Positions 1-9,229 of a stretch of DNA of 64,000 nt are shown in pieces. Positions within the stretch are counted from its first letter, which is position 1, and each line of letters begins with the position of its first letter. The DNA is from UBA1351 sp963677885. GTDB taxonomy: Bacteria; Bacillota; Clostridia; Lachnospirales; Vallitaleaceae. Below the pieces are notes generated by a model. That model saw only the letters and a list, made by a program, of their open reading frames with translations, was not told where the DNA came from and ran no database searches. The stretch is taken from assembly GCA_963677885.1 (NCBI GenBank), contig OY782500.1, positions 3,410,001-3,474,000 on the forward strand, given 5' to 3'. The position numbers were made by a program, and so were the translations under genes.

Positions 1-702
1 ACTGCCATGCCCCTTTAGCCGTTGGTCCTTGCTCATAAAAGTTCCATTTACCTTATGAAGAACCATATAATACATATGATTCCCAATCAGGTAGTCTTGT
101 CCCTCTATAGTTGGTATTGGGTAAGGACATTCGTAACCTGATTCCCTTAATGCTTTTGTGACTTTTACATGTGTCTTCATCCATGGAATATTTTTTCCTG
201 CTTTTAGAATATATTTCCCATTAAGATCATAGGCTTCGTTTATAACATACTGGTTGTTTTCCAGTAAGTTACTTACGTTTTTTGAATTTATTTCCAGGTT
301 CCAGTTCTTTAATAAATGAGTGATTTCATTTTTAGATAGCATTTTTTTGGACTCCTTGATTAAATCAAGTTGTGTTGTAGGACCTACATGGTATAGCGCC
401 AGGTACTTTTTAGGAGAACAGCCATATTGCTTCACAAAGGCTTTGTAAAAGCCGGCATAGGTATCAAATCCATAATCCAGGGCTGCCACAGTCATCGGTG
501 AGCCTTCTTGAATTTGATAGAGGGCTTTTTCAAGTCTTCTTCTTGTGATATAAGTTGCTATAGGCATACCAACATAGTCTTTGAATAGATGTTGATAATT
601 GTAGTATGAATATCCGGCGTGGTTTGCCAATGATTGAATATCAAGTTTCTGGTGAAGGTTAGCTTCTATGGTATCAATCGTATCCTGTAGTTTCTTTAAC
701 AT
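1..702 (-). CDS. AraC-type regulator fused to kinase-like (APH/choline-kinase fold) domain, partial
   Basis: The reading frame is open from an ATG at 702 to the window edge (234 codons), so the 3' end is missing. A GGAGAAG ribosome site sits just upstream of the start. Residues 1-105 look like a two-helix-turn-helix AraC DNA-binding domain at the N terminus (LANHAGYSYYNYQHLFKDYVG, then the typical YGFDTYAGFYKAF and SPKKY segments). Residues from about 125 resemble the N-lobe of an aminoglycoside-phosphotransferase or choline-kinase fold. These include a beta strand with a lysine (YILKAGKN), a helix, and a hinge-like YYMVLHKVNG. The catalytic loop would lie beyond the edge. AraC domains are usually C-terminal to a ligand domain, so here the order is reversed and the sensor is kinase-like. 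Its target is unknown. The kinase-fold call is inference from weak similarity. Confidence 0.7.
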   Translation of the reverse strand, partial: MLKKLQDTIDTIEANLHQKLDIQSLANHAGYSYYNYQHLFKDYVGMPIATYITRRRLEKALYQIQEGSPMTVAALDYGFDTYAGFYKAFVKQYGCSPKKYLALYHVGPTTQLDLIKESKKMLSKNEITHLLKNWNLEINSKNVSNLLENNQYVINEAYDLNGKYILKAGKNIPWMKTHVKVTKALRESGYECPYPIPTIEGQDYLIGNHMYYMVLHKVNGTFMSKDQRLKGHGS

Positions 703-869
703 GACTTCTCCTAGTATTTAATCATATGTATTCTCTTAAGATTGATTCTAGGATATCATAAATTATCCCTGACTACATTTCCAATATTGCTAAGTAAGTC
801 TTAAAAGTCTCAACAGCTTGTGAGTTTATGAACTTATTTTAACAGGATTATTACATTTTTTCTGACTGA

Positions 870-898
870 GACAATTTCTCATTATCCTGTGCTATAAT
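870..898 (+). promoter_or_regulatory. Candidate promoter for the amidase gene
   Basis: A perfect TATAAT lies at 893-898, with a weak -35 candidate GACAAT at 870-875 and a 17-bp spacer. It is 40 bp ahead of the amidase start at 939, which has its own AGGAG site. The rest of 703-938 holds nothing else I recognise. Confidence 0.5.
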
Positions 899-938
899 GA
901 AGAAACACAATAGACGGCTTTGCCCTTAGGAGAAATAA

Positions 939-3248
939 ATGAGAAAAATAGCCTTTACCATGGCCCTTGTTGCCATATTAATTATAAATTCTATACCTGT
1001 AGTTGCCGGTGATTATGACAGTGACCTGGTTCTGTCTTATGATGGTGGTTTTCATCAGTATAAGTCCAGAATTGTTGATATCTATATTGATGATCTTATG
1101 GTTGAGACTGGGGATATGCCTGCAGTAATTATAGACGGTAGAACCCTGGTTCCGGTTAGGGAAGTTTTTGAACATGAGGCTATCGGTGCCCAGGTCAACT
1201 GGAACGGTGCAACCCAGGAAGTCTATGTGTCTTATTTGGACCAGTTTATTGTTTTGCAGATTAATTCAACCACAGCCTATGTCAACGGAGTGAAAAACGA
1301 ATTGGATGTTCCGGCTAAACTGATTCGGGATGCCAACAAGCAAAGCTCCAAGACCATGCTGCCCCTTCGTTTTGTAGCGGAGCAAATGGGCTATGATGTT
1401 CAGTGGGATGAGGCGAATTTTGCAGTTAAACTTTATAGTGAGGGGTTTGTACCGGCTGAGGAAGAAGAAACCGGTAATGAAACAGAGACAGAACAAGGAA
1501 ATAATCCGACGACCCTTGTGAGCGGTCATGATCTGATTGTTAAAGACAGCCTGGAATTTATGCCAAGTGGACAATGGGTTGATCAAAATTCCAGTGGTCA
1601 ATCACTGGCAACCAGCCTCAGGTCTAATCCTTTGGCCTATATCGGATCTGAAGTTGAGACCATTCCAAGAACCCAGAATACTATTGTGACAGATATTGAA
1701 TCAACGACAAGTGATTCAGTTGAAATATATAATCTTCTCTTCCATTATGATGAGGCCAGTCCTGAGAAGGTTACTTTTGAAGTGTCCGCTGATGGACCTA
1801 TATCAGGTATTATAACCTCTCTTGAAGGCAATGTTATGGAACTCTATGTTCTCAAGGCAACCCTAGATATGAATACGACAGAGTTTGAATATGATGACCA
1901 TCCATTTTTGGATTCCCTTGAAATTGTGGAATACACAGGTCGAGAGACCGGCAACAGGAATTGTGTCATTCGTTTTGTTCTTAATGACACCGGAAATATT
2001 TTTAACATAAGGATGAATGAAAACCGGGAAAAAATATTTATTGATGCAGTCATGCACCAGATTGATGCGGTAACCATTGGACAGAATTCTACCGGTGATT
2101 ATGTAGATCTTCGTGGGGTAGAAACTGACCAAGTCCTTGCTTACAGAAATGATGCCAAGACCTTGTCCTTTGACATAGACAGGGTCAATACCATGATTAC
2201 CAAATCCTTTACAGGAGTTAATGGCGAGTTTATAGAAGGTCTTAGTTTATCTCAAAAGGATACTACCACAGCCAACGTGACCTTAAATCTTAAAGAAGCT
2301 GCGCAGTACAAAATAGAGTATCCAGGAAACAACACAACCAGGATTCAGTTGACGGGGAGTCTGCCAGCCGGTTTTTCCTATACAACCGGCCAAAGCTCAG
2401 CTTTTGCCCTTGAAGGTGTAGGTGAATATATTGCCGATATGAGCGTGCTTACAGGTCTTGACCTTTATAAGGACCGAATTTTTGAGGTAACGATTCCCGG
2501 TAATCATCTAAGCAGGATTGGCAGTCAGAAAATTGAAGTCAACTCTGAAGGTATAGATGATGTATCCTTTAAACTGGACAGTAATGGTGATACCCTGATG
2601 ACCATTAAGACCAATAAGATACAAGGGGTAGAAGCATCTATGTATGGCAGTGACTTAGTCTTTGAAGTCAAGGATCCCCAGGATGTCTATGACCGTATTT
2701 TGACTCTTGATCCGGGCCATGGCGGCTACAAGCCGGGAGCAAGTGCAGCGGGATACTACGAGAAGAATATTGTCCTTGATGTAGCCCTTAAGCTTAAGGA
2801 ACTCCTGGACCAAGACCCTCATATCAAGACCTACTACGTTCGAACAGATGATTCCCATGTTGAGCTGAAAGACAGGGCAGACCTGGCTAATGACTCCCAG
2901 TCCGATCTTTTCCTTAGTCTCCATGTTAACTCTTATTGGGCAACCCGAACCGGGGCTGAAACCCTATACATGAACCGGTCAACTAATAATGGATATTCCA
3001 ACCTGGCTTTTGCTGAATTGATGCATAATACCTATGTTGACAATACGGCCTTTATCAGCAAACGATTGTCAGAGCGGGATGATCTTTATGTTCTAAAATA
3101 TACTAAGATGCCTGCAGTTCTACTGGAAATGGGTTACATTTCATTTTCAGGTGACAGGGCTCTACTGCTGGATGAAAATCAACAGGAGATTATGGCCCAG
3201 GCGATTTATGATGGACTAAATAAGACCTTTGAAGCTATTGGGAAATAA
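939..3248 (+). CDS. N-acetylmuramoyl-L-alanine amidase, exported, with copper-amine-oxidase-like N-terminal domain
   Basis: Predicted exported zinc amidase that cuts the bond between N-acetylmuramic acid and the stem peptide of peptidoglycan. A signal peptide occupies about residues 1-23 (hydrophobic core, VVAG end). Residues about 48-165 match the copper-amine-oxidase N-terminal-like domain common in clostridial surface proteins (DGRTLVPVREVFE, MLPLRFVAEQMGYDVQWD). The middle (about 230-560) is beta-rich and may contain AMIN-type domains. Residues 588-765 form an Amidase_3 domain. Likely zinc ligands are His594 (DPGHGG), Glu608 (YYEKN) and His662 (LHVNS), with catalytic Glu730 (LLEMGY). All key residues are present, so it should be active. 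The start is supported by AGGAG and a promoter upstream. The catalytic call is firm; the cell-wall substrate is family knowledge. Confidence 0.9.
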   Translation: MRKIAFTMALVAILIINSIPVVAGDYDSDLVLSYDGGFHQYKSRIVDIYIDDLMVETGDMPAVIIDGRTLVPVREVFEHEAIGAQVNWNGATQEVYVSYLDQFIVLQINSTTAYVNGVKNELDVPAKLIRDANKQSSKTMLPLRFVAEQMGYDVQWDEANFAVKLYSEGFVPAEEEETGNETETEQGNNPTTLVSGHDLIVKDSLEFMPSGQWVDQNSSGQSLATSLRSNPLAYIGSEVETIPRTQNTIVTDIESTTSDSVEIYNLLFHYDEASPEKVTFEVSADGPISGIITSLEGNVMELYVLKATLDMNTTEFEYDDHPFLDSLEIVEYTGRETGNRNCVIRFVLNDTGNIFNIRMNENREKIFIDAVMHQIDAVTIGQNSTGDYVDLRGVETDQVLAYRNDAKTLSFDIDRVNTMITKSFTGVNGEFIEGLSLSQKDTTTANVTLNLKEAAQYKIEYPGNNTTRIQLTGSLPAGFSYTTGQSSAFALEGVGEYIADMSVLTGLDLYKDRIFEVTIPGNHLSRIGSQKIEVNSEGIDDVSFKLDSNGDTLMTIKTNKIQGVEASMYGSDLVFEVKDPQDVYDRILTLDPGHGGYKPGASAAGYYEKNIVLDVALKLKELLDQDPHIKTYYVRTDDSHVELKDRADLANDSQSDLFLSLHVNSYWATRTGAETLYMNRSTNNGYSNLAFAELMHNTYVDNTAFISKRLSERDDLYVLKYTKMPAVLLEMGYISFSGDRALLLDENQQEIMAQAIYDGLNKTFEAIGK

Positions 3249-3315
3249 TTGAATCGATGATGAACTGTATTAATATATGTGACTTAATATAGCTATTAGA
3301 AGACAGGATGAGAAG

Positions 3316-3741
3316 ATGTTAAAAGTTGATTTTCATGAGATACAAGAGATTAGTGACAGACCTCTTAAGTACGTGGTCATTCAGGCCAAGTATGGTGACA
3401 AGTGGATTTTTGTCAGACATAAGGACCGGACCAGCTGGGAAATCGTCGGCGGTCATATTGAAGATGGTGAGCTGCCCATGGAGGCTGCGAAACGAGAACT
3501 TAATGAAGAGACAGGAGCCATTGATTTTCGCCTCTATCCTATCTGTGATTACTCTGTTGACCGAGGCCAGGGGCCGACCTTTGGCAGGCTGTATTATGGA
3601 GAGGTTCATAGCCTGGGCCACCTTGAGTATGAGATTGAAGAGTTGTCTTTTGGCTATGAAATGCCTGCTCATCTGACTTATGGAGACATACAGCCCTATC
3701 TATATGAAAAAGTAGTATCCTTTGTAAAATCTGCATGCTAA
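3316..3741 (+). CDS. Nudix hydrolase
   Basis: A 141-residue protein with a complete Nudix box at about residues 44-67 (G, then E, REL, EE and GA in the GX5EX7REUXEEXGU spacing). It should hydrolyse a nucleoside diphosphate linked to some other moiety, using divalent metal. The substrate cannot be read from the sequence. The protein resembles the 8-oxo-dGTP diphosphatase-like clostridial group, but this is a loose similarity. The gene follows the amidase by 67 bp and may be co-transcribed. The ATG at 3316 lies 6-8 bp after a purine-rich GATGAGAAG stretch. Confidence 0.85.
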   Translation: MLKVDFHEIQEISDRPLKYVVIQAKYGDKWIFVRHKDRTSWEIVGGHIEDGELPMEAAKRELNEETGAIDFRLYPICDYSVDRGQGPTFGRLYYGEVHSLGHLEYEIEELSFGYEMPAHLTYGDIQPYLYEKVVSFVKSAC

Positions 3742-3754
3742 CAATTACATAATG

Positions 3755-3768
3755 ATGACAAATGTCAT
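3755..3768. promoter_or_regulatory. Inverted repeat ATGACA-AA-TGTCAT upstream of SLH gene
   Basis: Two 6-bp arms (ATGACA and TGTCAT) flank a 2-bp centre in the 111-bp gap between the Nudix gene and the SLH gene. The size fits a dimeric repressor site, but no cognate regulator is evident. Confidence 0.35.
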
Positions 3769-3810
3769 AGAAGTGGTGACCAAGCGTACTTACTCCCTGC
3801 CTTAAGGGTG

Positions 3811-3830
3811 ATTATACTTATAAGTATAAT
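3811..3830. promoter_or_regulatory. Perfect 20-bp palindrome overlapping likely promoter of SLH gene
   Basis: ATTATACTTA followed by its exact reverse complement spans 3811-3830, 22 bp ahead of the SLH protein start at 3853. It contains TATACT and TATAAT hexamers that could be -10 elements, so a protein bound here would block transcription. It could instead be a short RNA hairpin just before the ribosome site. Confidence 0.45.
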
Positions 3831-3852
3831 TAATCAAGAAAGGTGGAGAGAT

Positions 3853-5928
3853 ATGAAAATGCTTGGTCATTCGTTTATCAAGATGATAATCTTATGTGCA
3901 TTTATTAGTGGAACAATCAGTGTTAATCAGTTGGAAATCTCAGGGATGGTCCAATATCCAGGAGGGTCGTCCTGGGCTCAGGCAGAGCTTGAGGAAGCTA
4001 TGGAATATGGATTTATACCTGATTATTTTTTTGATGATTTTGGAAAGGTGATTACAAGGGCTGAATTTAGTCAGGTGGTTATGGAGGTCTATTATGTTAT
4101 GGGTTCAGGCTTTTATGAACTTGTCGAATCACCCTTTAGTGATACAGACTCTTCCTATGCTGCAGCGGCATATAGTCTGGGCATAGTTAATGGTATGGGA
4201 GAAGGTATTTTTGCTCCGGAAGCTCCCATAACCAGAGAGCAGGTATGTGTCATGCTGGTGAGGACCATTCATGCCTCAGGTTTACACCTACTGGATGAGT
4301 CCACTTACGAATATGGTAAAACCTATGAAGACAGAAGTCGCTTATCTTCCTGGGCAGAGGAATCTGTGAGGATTATGAATAGTCTAGGTATTTTTAATGG
4401 TACCGGCAGCAAGTTGGAACCGGATCAATACTTGACCAGGGAACAAGCCCTTTTACTGGCCCTTAGAACCTATAAAATGAGCAGCGAAATTACAGATGAT
4501 TTTGATCATCATGTGGAAGATATGCTGGTCAGTCTTATTCCTGTCTATTCTCAGGAAGGCTACGATGAAGCTGGCCTTCGTGAGGCGGCTTATAAGGGTT
4601 TAAGTTTGCCTGTCCTTTATTTTCCTGAATCCGGGCACGTGCCAGGACCTTACGATGTCATCACTTATGAAAGAGGTCTGACAGGTCAGGAACTTCATGA
4701 CAGTCTCAGTCATAAAGGGTTTGGCAATCTCGATATTGAACTAAAAAAAGACAAGTATACCTGGTTTGATTTTTTTGATGAATACAGTGTCACCATTAGC
4801 CATGATGCAACCTCAATAGCTCTTCTTGGCAAAGACCTGGGAAGTGTTAGAATTGAAGATGATTATATGGAGGAAAGAGGCTATTACCGTGACATGGAAG
4901 GTGTATATTATCAGGTTACAGAGTATATACTTCCTGAAGATTCGACTTATGGATCCAACATGACTGGGACCTCCATTGCAACAAAGGATTTGCCGGGCAT
5001 GCCCTATATAGGTATGAATCCCTTAATTCTTGATTCGGGTGAGGTAGTTAGAGATTGTTTTATTACCAAGTATGATGGCCAGTGGGTGGTGTATTTGGAA
5101 ACCCTCCTGGACGAAGACTTGAAGCAATCCTTTATTTCTCTTGAAACAGGGTTGGCAATTAGACGGCTAAAATTTGATGATAGAGGGTTGGTAGAATATG
5201 AGGAAAGCTTAATATCCATAAGTGAGGGGAATCATGATTCTTATGATTTTTATCCTGAAAGTGGTATTGACTACACTGATATGACTCTTTTTATATTTGG
5301 TTTCACCAATAGTGAACTAATGGAACCATTCGTTGGAGCTGTTGGAGCCTATACCAGTGATGAGCCTTTTAAACTTACCATTCAGGTTGATGGAGACCAA
5401 ACTTTTGACCTTTATGCTAAAAGCTTTGAAGAGTCTATTGACCATAGTCTGATATCTGTCCAAACCACAGATATGTTTGGTCAGGAAGTCACCTTAATCT
5501 CTTATCAAACTGGAGAAAGATTTGTAACAGTTTGTCCTGAAAAAGAAGTGGTTGAAATGTACGGATCTTCCATCAGTGAGAATAAGGTCTTTAATTTTCT
5601 GACTACGCGGTTGGTGGGCTTCAAAGAAGAGGATGGCCTCTATTACTATAAGTTTGCAGATGCAGGATTAGGGTCAGTCAGTGGTATGACGGACATCTAT
5701 GAATATATTGCAGATAGTGATGGTAATCTGGTCGGTATTGACTTATATTCTCTGGAAGAGGGAGTTGGTACGGAAATCTTTGGCCAAGTGACCTCTTATA
5801 TGATCCTTGACAGTCAGGCTGGTCAAACTGAGCTTTATGACTATCCGGATACTTATGAAGTCATTGATCATGGACCAAACAGCCATTACGATGGTGAACA
5901 TCCTCCCTACTGGTTCTGGAAAGAATAA
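3853..5928 (+). CDS. SLH-domain surface protein
   Basis: Predicted exported protein of 691 residues bound to the cell wall through SLH domains. The ATG at 3853 is chosen because AAAGGTGGAGAG lies directly upstream; an in-frame ATG at 3808 sits before this ribosome site and inside the promoter region. The hydrophobic stretch at residues 8-22 is a signal peptide. Three SLH repeats follow: about 40-85 (ITRAEFSQVV), 95-150 (SLGIVNGMGEGIFAPEAPITREQV) and 165-215 (LGIFNGTGSKLEPDQYLTREQA). The remaining 470 residues are acidic, beta-rich and unrecognised. Attachment to pyruvylated secondary wall polymer is family knowledge. The enzymatic role, if any, is unknown. Confidence 0.85.
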   Translation: MKMLGHSFIKMIILCAFISGTISVNQLEISGMVQYPGGSSWAQAELEEAMEYGFIPDYFFDDFGKVITRAEFSQVVMEVYYVMGSGFYELVESPFSDTDSSYAAAAYSLGIVNGMGEGIFAPEAPITREQVCVMLVRTIHASGLHLLDESTYEYGKTYEDRSRLSSWAEESVRIMNSLGIFNGTGSKLEPDQYLTREQALLLALRTYKMSSEITDDFDHHVEDMLVSLIPVYSQEGYDEAGLREAAYKGLSLPVLYFPESGHVPGPYDVITYERGLTGQELHDSLSHKGFGNLDIELKKDKYTWFDFFDEYSVTISHDATSIALLGKDLGSVRIEDDYMEERGYYRDMEGVYYQVTEYILPEDSTYGSNMTGTSIATKDLPGMPYIGMNPLILDSGEVVRDCFITKYDGQWVVYLETLLDEDLKQSFISLETGLAIRRLKFDDRGLVEYEESLISISEGNHDSYDFYPESGIDYTDMTLFIFGFTNSELMEPFVGAVGAYTSDEPFKLTIQVDGDQTFDLYAKSFEESIDHSLISVQTTDMFGQEVTLISYQTGERFVTVCPEKEVVEMYGSSISENKVFNFLTTRLVGFKEEDGLYYYKFADAGLGSVSGMTDIYEYIADSDGNLVGIDLYSLEEGVGTEIFGQVTSYMILDSQAGQTELYDYPDTYEVIDHGPNSHYDGEHPPYWFWKE

Positions 5929-6093
5929 GCCACCTTCAAAATTTACATTTTTGACAAAAAAGTGCCATCATAATGGACCAAAATTGCCACAAACTTGGTG
6001 TATAACAATATATAGAGATACACAAGTATGGTTAGGGTAAAAGTGAATGACTTCCCAACCAAACATAAATCAAGTTTGAAAGGAGTTTTGAAT

Positions 6094-7389
6094 ATGTATG
6101 ATGAGTTTAACAATGAAAACAAGATTATCGATGTAGAAGACAATGGATTTAAGGATGAATCGACTGAACATATAAGTGATCCAGTGACCAGGAATAAGAA
6201 GATCAAGTCCAGAAGATTACCTAAGTTTTTTTCCTTCTTCCTTGCAGGCTCTATTATTTTAGGTTCCGGTTTTGGAGCAGGATATGGAACCGCAAGTCTG
6301 GTAAATGGCCTTGGCCAACCTGAAACAGAAGCTCTTGCCCTGGCAAATACCACTGAGTCTATACAGCCGGTTGTTCTGACCAGTGAGGTGGATGGCGATT
6401 ATGTTAATCCTGTGACAGCTATTGCCCAGGCTGCAGGTCCTTCAATTGTAACCGTCATCAGTGTGGTTGACCAAGTCCTTCCAGGTTTCTTTTCCAATCA
6501 GGTATACGAAAGTGAAGGAACAGGGTCAGGCGTTATCTATAAAATCACTGATGATGGGGTTTTGATTATCACCAACAACCACGTTATTGAAGATGCAAAA
6601 TCTGTTTCCGTCATGCTGGATTCAGGAGTGACCCTGGTCGGTGAAGTTCTTGGTTTTGACTCTAGAAATGACCTTGCTCTTGTAAAGGTATCCAACGATG
6701 AACTGGAAAGTAATGGTGTCGATCAATTGACTCCGGCAGTCTTTGGTGATTCGGAAAGTCTTATGTCCGGTGAGTTGGCAGTAGCCATTGGTAATCCCAT
6801 GGGTAAGGAATTCAGTCAAACCATTACTGCCGGCGTTATTTCAGCGGTTGACAGAGAACTGACCATCGATGATACAACCCTTCATGTTATTCAGACAGAT
6901 GCTGCTATTAATCCTGGTAACAGCGGTGGTGGACTCTTTAATAAAAATGGTCAGGTTATTGGGATCAATACAGCCAAGTTGGTGGACTCCAGCGTAGAAG
7001 GAATGGGTTTTGCCATTCCGGTTCATATTGCCCTTCCGATTATTGAGCGGATTGAGAACATTGGTAACGGCGAGAACATTGCCTATGTTATGGAAGATGA
7101 AAGGGCCTATTTGGGAATTATGATGGGTTCGGCAACCAATAATAATATGCCCTTTGGTGTCTATATTCAGGACCTTGTTGAGAATGGACCGGCAGACCAG
7201 GCAGACCTTGAAGCCGGAGATATTATTGTAGCCCTTGATGGCAAAAAAGTAACCGATGCTCAAATGCTCTATGATGCACTTACCGATCTTAAACCCGGAG
7301 ATGAGATCCTACTGGAAGTCTTAAGGGAAGAATCCTTTGTGGATATTCATGTAACTCTTGGTAGATATGGAGATTATAAGGAAGAGTAG
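6094..7389 (+). CDS. HtrA/DegP-type membrane-anchored serine protease with PDZ domain
   Basis: A 431-residue protease that degrades or refolds damaged exported proteins (family knowledge). The start at 6094 follows AAAGGAG; an upstream in-frame ATG at 6028 lacks a ribosome site. The N terminus is acidic and cytoplasmic, with one transmembrane segment at about 46-70. The trypsin-like domain runs from about 105 to 320 with a complete triad: His163 (NNHVIED), Asp193 (RNDLALVKV) and Ser277 (GNSGGG). A single PDZ domain (about 340-425) contains the GPADQADLEAGDIIVALDGK segment. This is the usual architecture of Gram-positive HtrA proteins. It stands alone between an SLH gene and the atp operon and is followed by a strong hairpin. 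Confidence 0.93.
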   Translation: MYDEFNNENKIIDVEDNGFKDESTEHISDPVTRNKKIKSRRLPKFFSFFLAGSIILGSGFGAGYGTASLVNGLGQPETEALALANTTESIQPVVLTSEVDGDYVNPVTAIAQAAGPSIVTVISVVDQVLPGFFSNQVYESEGTGSGVIYKITDDGVLIITNNHVIEDAKSVSVMLDSGVTLVGEVLGFDSRNDLALVKVSNDELESNGVDQLTPAVFGDSESLMSGELAVAIGNPMGKEFSQTITAGVISAVDRELTIDDTTLHVIQTDAAINPGNSGGGLFNKNGQVIGINTAKLVDSSVEGMGFAIPVHIALPIIERIENIGNGENIAYVMEDERAYLGIMMGSATNNNMPFGVYIQDLVENGPADQADLEAGDIIVALDGKKVTDAQMLYDALTDLKPGDEILLEVLREESFVDIHVTLGRYGDYKEE

Positions 7390-7411
7390 AAAAAAACATA
7401 CAAGTGCTATG

Positions 7412-7438
7412 AAAGGCCCAGGCTTAGCCTGGGCCTTT
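7412..7438 (+). terminator. Strong hairpin after htrA-like gene
   Basis: AAAGGCCCAGGC pairs perfectly with GCCTGGGCCTTT around a 3-nt loop (12-bp stem). There is no run of T after the stem beyond its own TTT, so intrinsic termination may be weak on the plus strand. It separates the protease gene from the atp operon. Confidence 0.7.
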
Positions 7439-7581
7439 GACAAGGTATACGACTGACTGCCAAGCAGGAAGTGCGAATAAAACGAGAAGAGCCACCATCC
7501 TTGATTTGTGAATAAAATGACGAAGATGATTGCCGTTCAAGGTCGTCTGTGTTGCATATTAGCAGATAATGTGAATAAACA

Positions 7582-7610
7582 TGGACATGAAAGGCTCTTA
7601 TATGTATAAT
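7582..7610 (+). promoter_or_regulatory. Promoter of the atp operon
   Basis: TGGACA at 7582-7587 and a perfect TATAAT at 7605-7610 are separated by 17 bp. Transcription would begin near 7617, which makes the TTG at 7623 an unlikely start and favours the ATG at 7647 for the first gene. The stretch 7441-7581 shows nothing else recognisable. Confidence 0.7.
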
Positions 7611-7646
7611 GTAAGTTGAGGTTTGGAAAGGTGTAACGGTAGAAGA

Positions 7647-7877
7647 ATGGACTATAGGGTATTCAAGTATTTGGCTTTAGTTTCACAAATCGGGTTCGTC
7701 ATGGCAATACCGATTTTCGGTATGGTATTTGTGGGAAGCTGGTTGGATAACCTGTTTCATACTAGGGGTATTCTTCTCATCATTTGCATTTTGGCGGGTA
7801 TATATATGGCCTTTTATAATCTTTATCGAATAGTAATGAAAAATATAGACGACGGGAAGAAGGATTCGAAACGATGA
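7647..7877 (+). CDS. atpZ: AtpZ/AtpI-family small membrane protein
   Basis: A 76-residue protein with two transmembrane segments (about 8-34 and 40-65) and a charged C-terminal tail. It matches the size and layout of the small AtpZ-type protein that often opens bacterial atp operons. Its role is not settled; proposed roles are Mg2+/Ca2+ transport or assembly. An in-frame TTG at 7623 would add eight residues but lies only about six bases after the predicted transcription start. The stop codon overlaps the next start (ATGA), which indicates translational coupling. Confidence 0.75.
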   Translation: MDYRVFKYLALVSQIGFVMAIPIFGMVFVGSWLDNLFHTRGILLIICILAGIYMAFYNLYRIVMKNIDDGKKDSKR

Positions 7878-8314
7878 GTGAGCAAAGATCTATGATCTAC
7901 CTACTGATAAGAAATTCAGTGATCATACTCTTGGTCGCTTTGATTTTGGGTCTTTTTATTTATACCAATAAAACGGCCTATGTCATTGGTCTTGGCCTTG
8001 GCGGTGGGATTACGGTACTTAAGATTTTCCTTATGGAAAATACCTTTAGACGGGCGGTTGTTAAAGGAGCCCATGGGGCAACCAACTTTGTCAGAGCCCA
8101 TTATTTTCTCAGATATACCATCACATTTGTGGTGTTGTTTATCGGTGTTATTACACCAGCTATAGATATAGTCGGACTGGTTATCGGACTTTTAGTGCTG
8201 AAGCCTGCTGCCTACATTCAAGGCATTCTAGAGCCACCGGTTCCTAAAGACGGAACGGTAGAATTTCTTGAATGGGAGGAAGAGGATGAAGACGAGAAGT
8301 CGGATTTTTGGTAG
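7874..8314 (+). CDS. atpI: ATP synthase subunit I
   Basis: A 146-residue membrane protein with about four hydrophobic segments (about 10-26, 33-50, 75-93 and 96-110) and a very acidic C terminus (EWEEEDEDEK). AtpI proteins help assemble the c-ring, and such a function has been shown for sodium ATP synthases (family knowledge). It overlaps atpZ by 4 bp and lies 79 bp ahead of atpB. The family assignment rests mainly on position, size and topology, since this family is poorly conserved. Confidence 0.75.
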   Translation: MSEQRSMIYLLIRNSVIILLVALILGLFIYTNKTAYVIGLGLGGGITVLKIFLMENTFRRAVVKGAHGATNFVRAHYFLRYTITFVVLFIGVITPAIDIVGLVIGLLVLKPAAYIQGILEPPVPKDGTVEFLEWEEEDEDEKSDFW

Positions 8315-8393
8315 ACACTGGTGTTTAACATATACATGGTCTGATATGGAACCCCCTATCAGACACAAGCTAGTATGCATGAAAAGGAGTTGA

Positions 8394-9131
8394 TTGAAAG
8401 TGGATATAGGTATTCATGTAGCCAAAGTCTTTAAGATTGGCGGCCTTGAAATCTGGATTACAGAGACAATGATCAATACATGGATTATCTGCGGTGTATT
8501 GATACTTATTGCTCTGCTGATCAATCGATCCATTCGCGACCCTAAAAGAGTGCCATCTGGTGTTCAAAACGTCATTGAGTTTCTTGTAGAAGCTCTGGAC
8601 AGCTTTGTCAATTCGACAATGGGTAAACACGGAAAACGTTTTTCGACTTTCTATGCAGGTATGTTCCTGTTTTTGATCTGCTCGAACCTTTCCGGATTGT
8701 TTATCGGACCCGGTACACGATTTTATGGAGTGTCAGACGGTACGTGGTTTGATTTTATGCGACCACCGACAGCTGATATCGCAACGACCTTTGCATTAGC
8801 TCTCATAACCTTCTTTATGACACAAGGTTTTGGAATTTATGCACAGGGTCTTAAAGGCTGGGGTAAGGGACTGACCGAACCAATGTGGCCTTTAACACCT
8901 CTAAATGTCATCGGAGAACTTGCAAATCCAATCTCACTGTCTTTCCGTTTGTTCGGTAATATTCTTGGTGGGACTATCATCATGGGACTCTACTATAACT
9001 TACCTTGGTATTTGATGCTGGGTATACCTAGTGCGCTCCATGCTTATTTTGATTTATTTGCAGGTGTCTTACAGGCTTTTATCTTCGTTATGCTGAGTAT
9101 GACTTTTGTATCATCAGCGATGGATGGTTAA
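8394..9131 (+). CDS. atpB: F-ATP synthase subunit a
   Basis: Membrane stator subunit that forms the ion half-channels next to the c-ring. The essential arginine is Arg185 in SLSFRLFGNILGG, preceded by the conserved PLNVIGELANPISLS segment. About five to six transmembrane segments are visible in 245 residues. The start is either TTG at 8394, 4 bp after AAAAGGAG, or GTG at 8400, 10 bp after it. Both give nearly the same protein, and neither is ATG. Context (complete atp operon) makes the call secure. Ion specificity is read from the c subunits rather than from this gene. Confidence 0.95.
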   Translation: MKVDIGIHVAKVFKIGGLEIWITETMINTWIICGVLILIALLINRSIRDPKRVPSGVQNVIEFLVEALDSFVNSTMGKHGKRFSTFYAGMFLFLICSNLSGLFIGPGTRFYGVSDGTWFDFMRPPTADIATTFALALITFFMTQGFGIYAQGLKGWGKGLTEPMWPLTPLNVIGELANPISLSFRLFGNILGGTIIMGLYYNLPWYLMLGIPSALHAYFDLFAGVLQAFIFVMLSMTFVSSAMDG

Positions 9132-9229
9132 ACTGTTGATGGACAATTTACCCCGGTAAATTGTTGGTGCAAAAGAAATAAGTAACTTGGATGGATAGTT
9201 TTAGATGAAAAGCGAGGTGAAACACAGTA

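Noticed and set aside
7412..7438. Hairpin after the protease gene as a confident rho-independent terminator
   Set aside because: Kept only as a probable terminator, because no T run follows the perfect stem.
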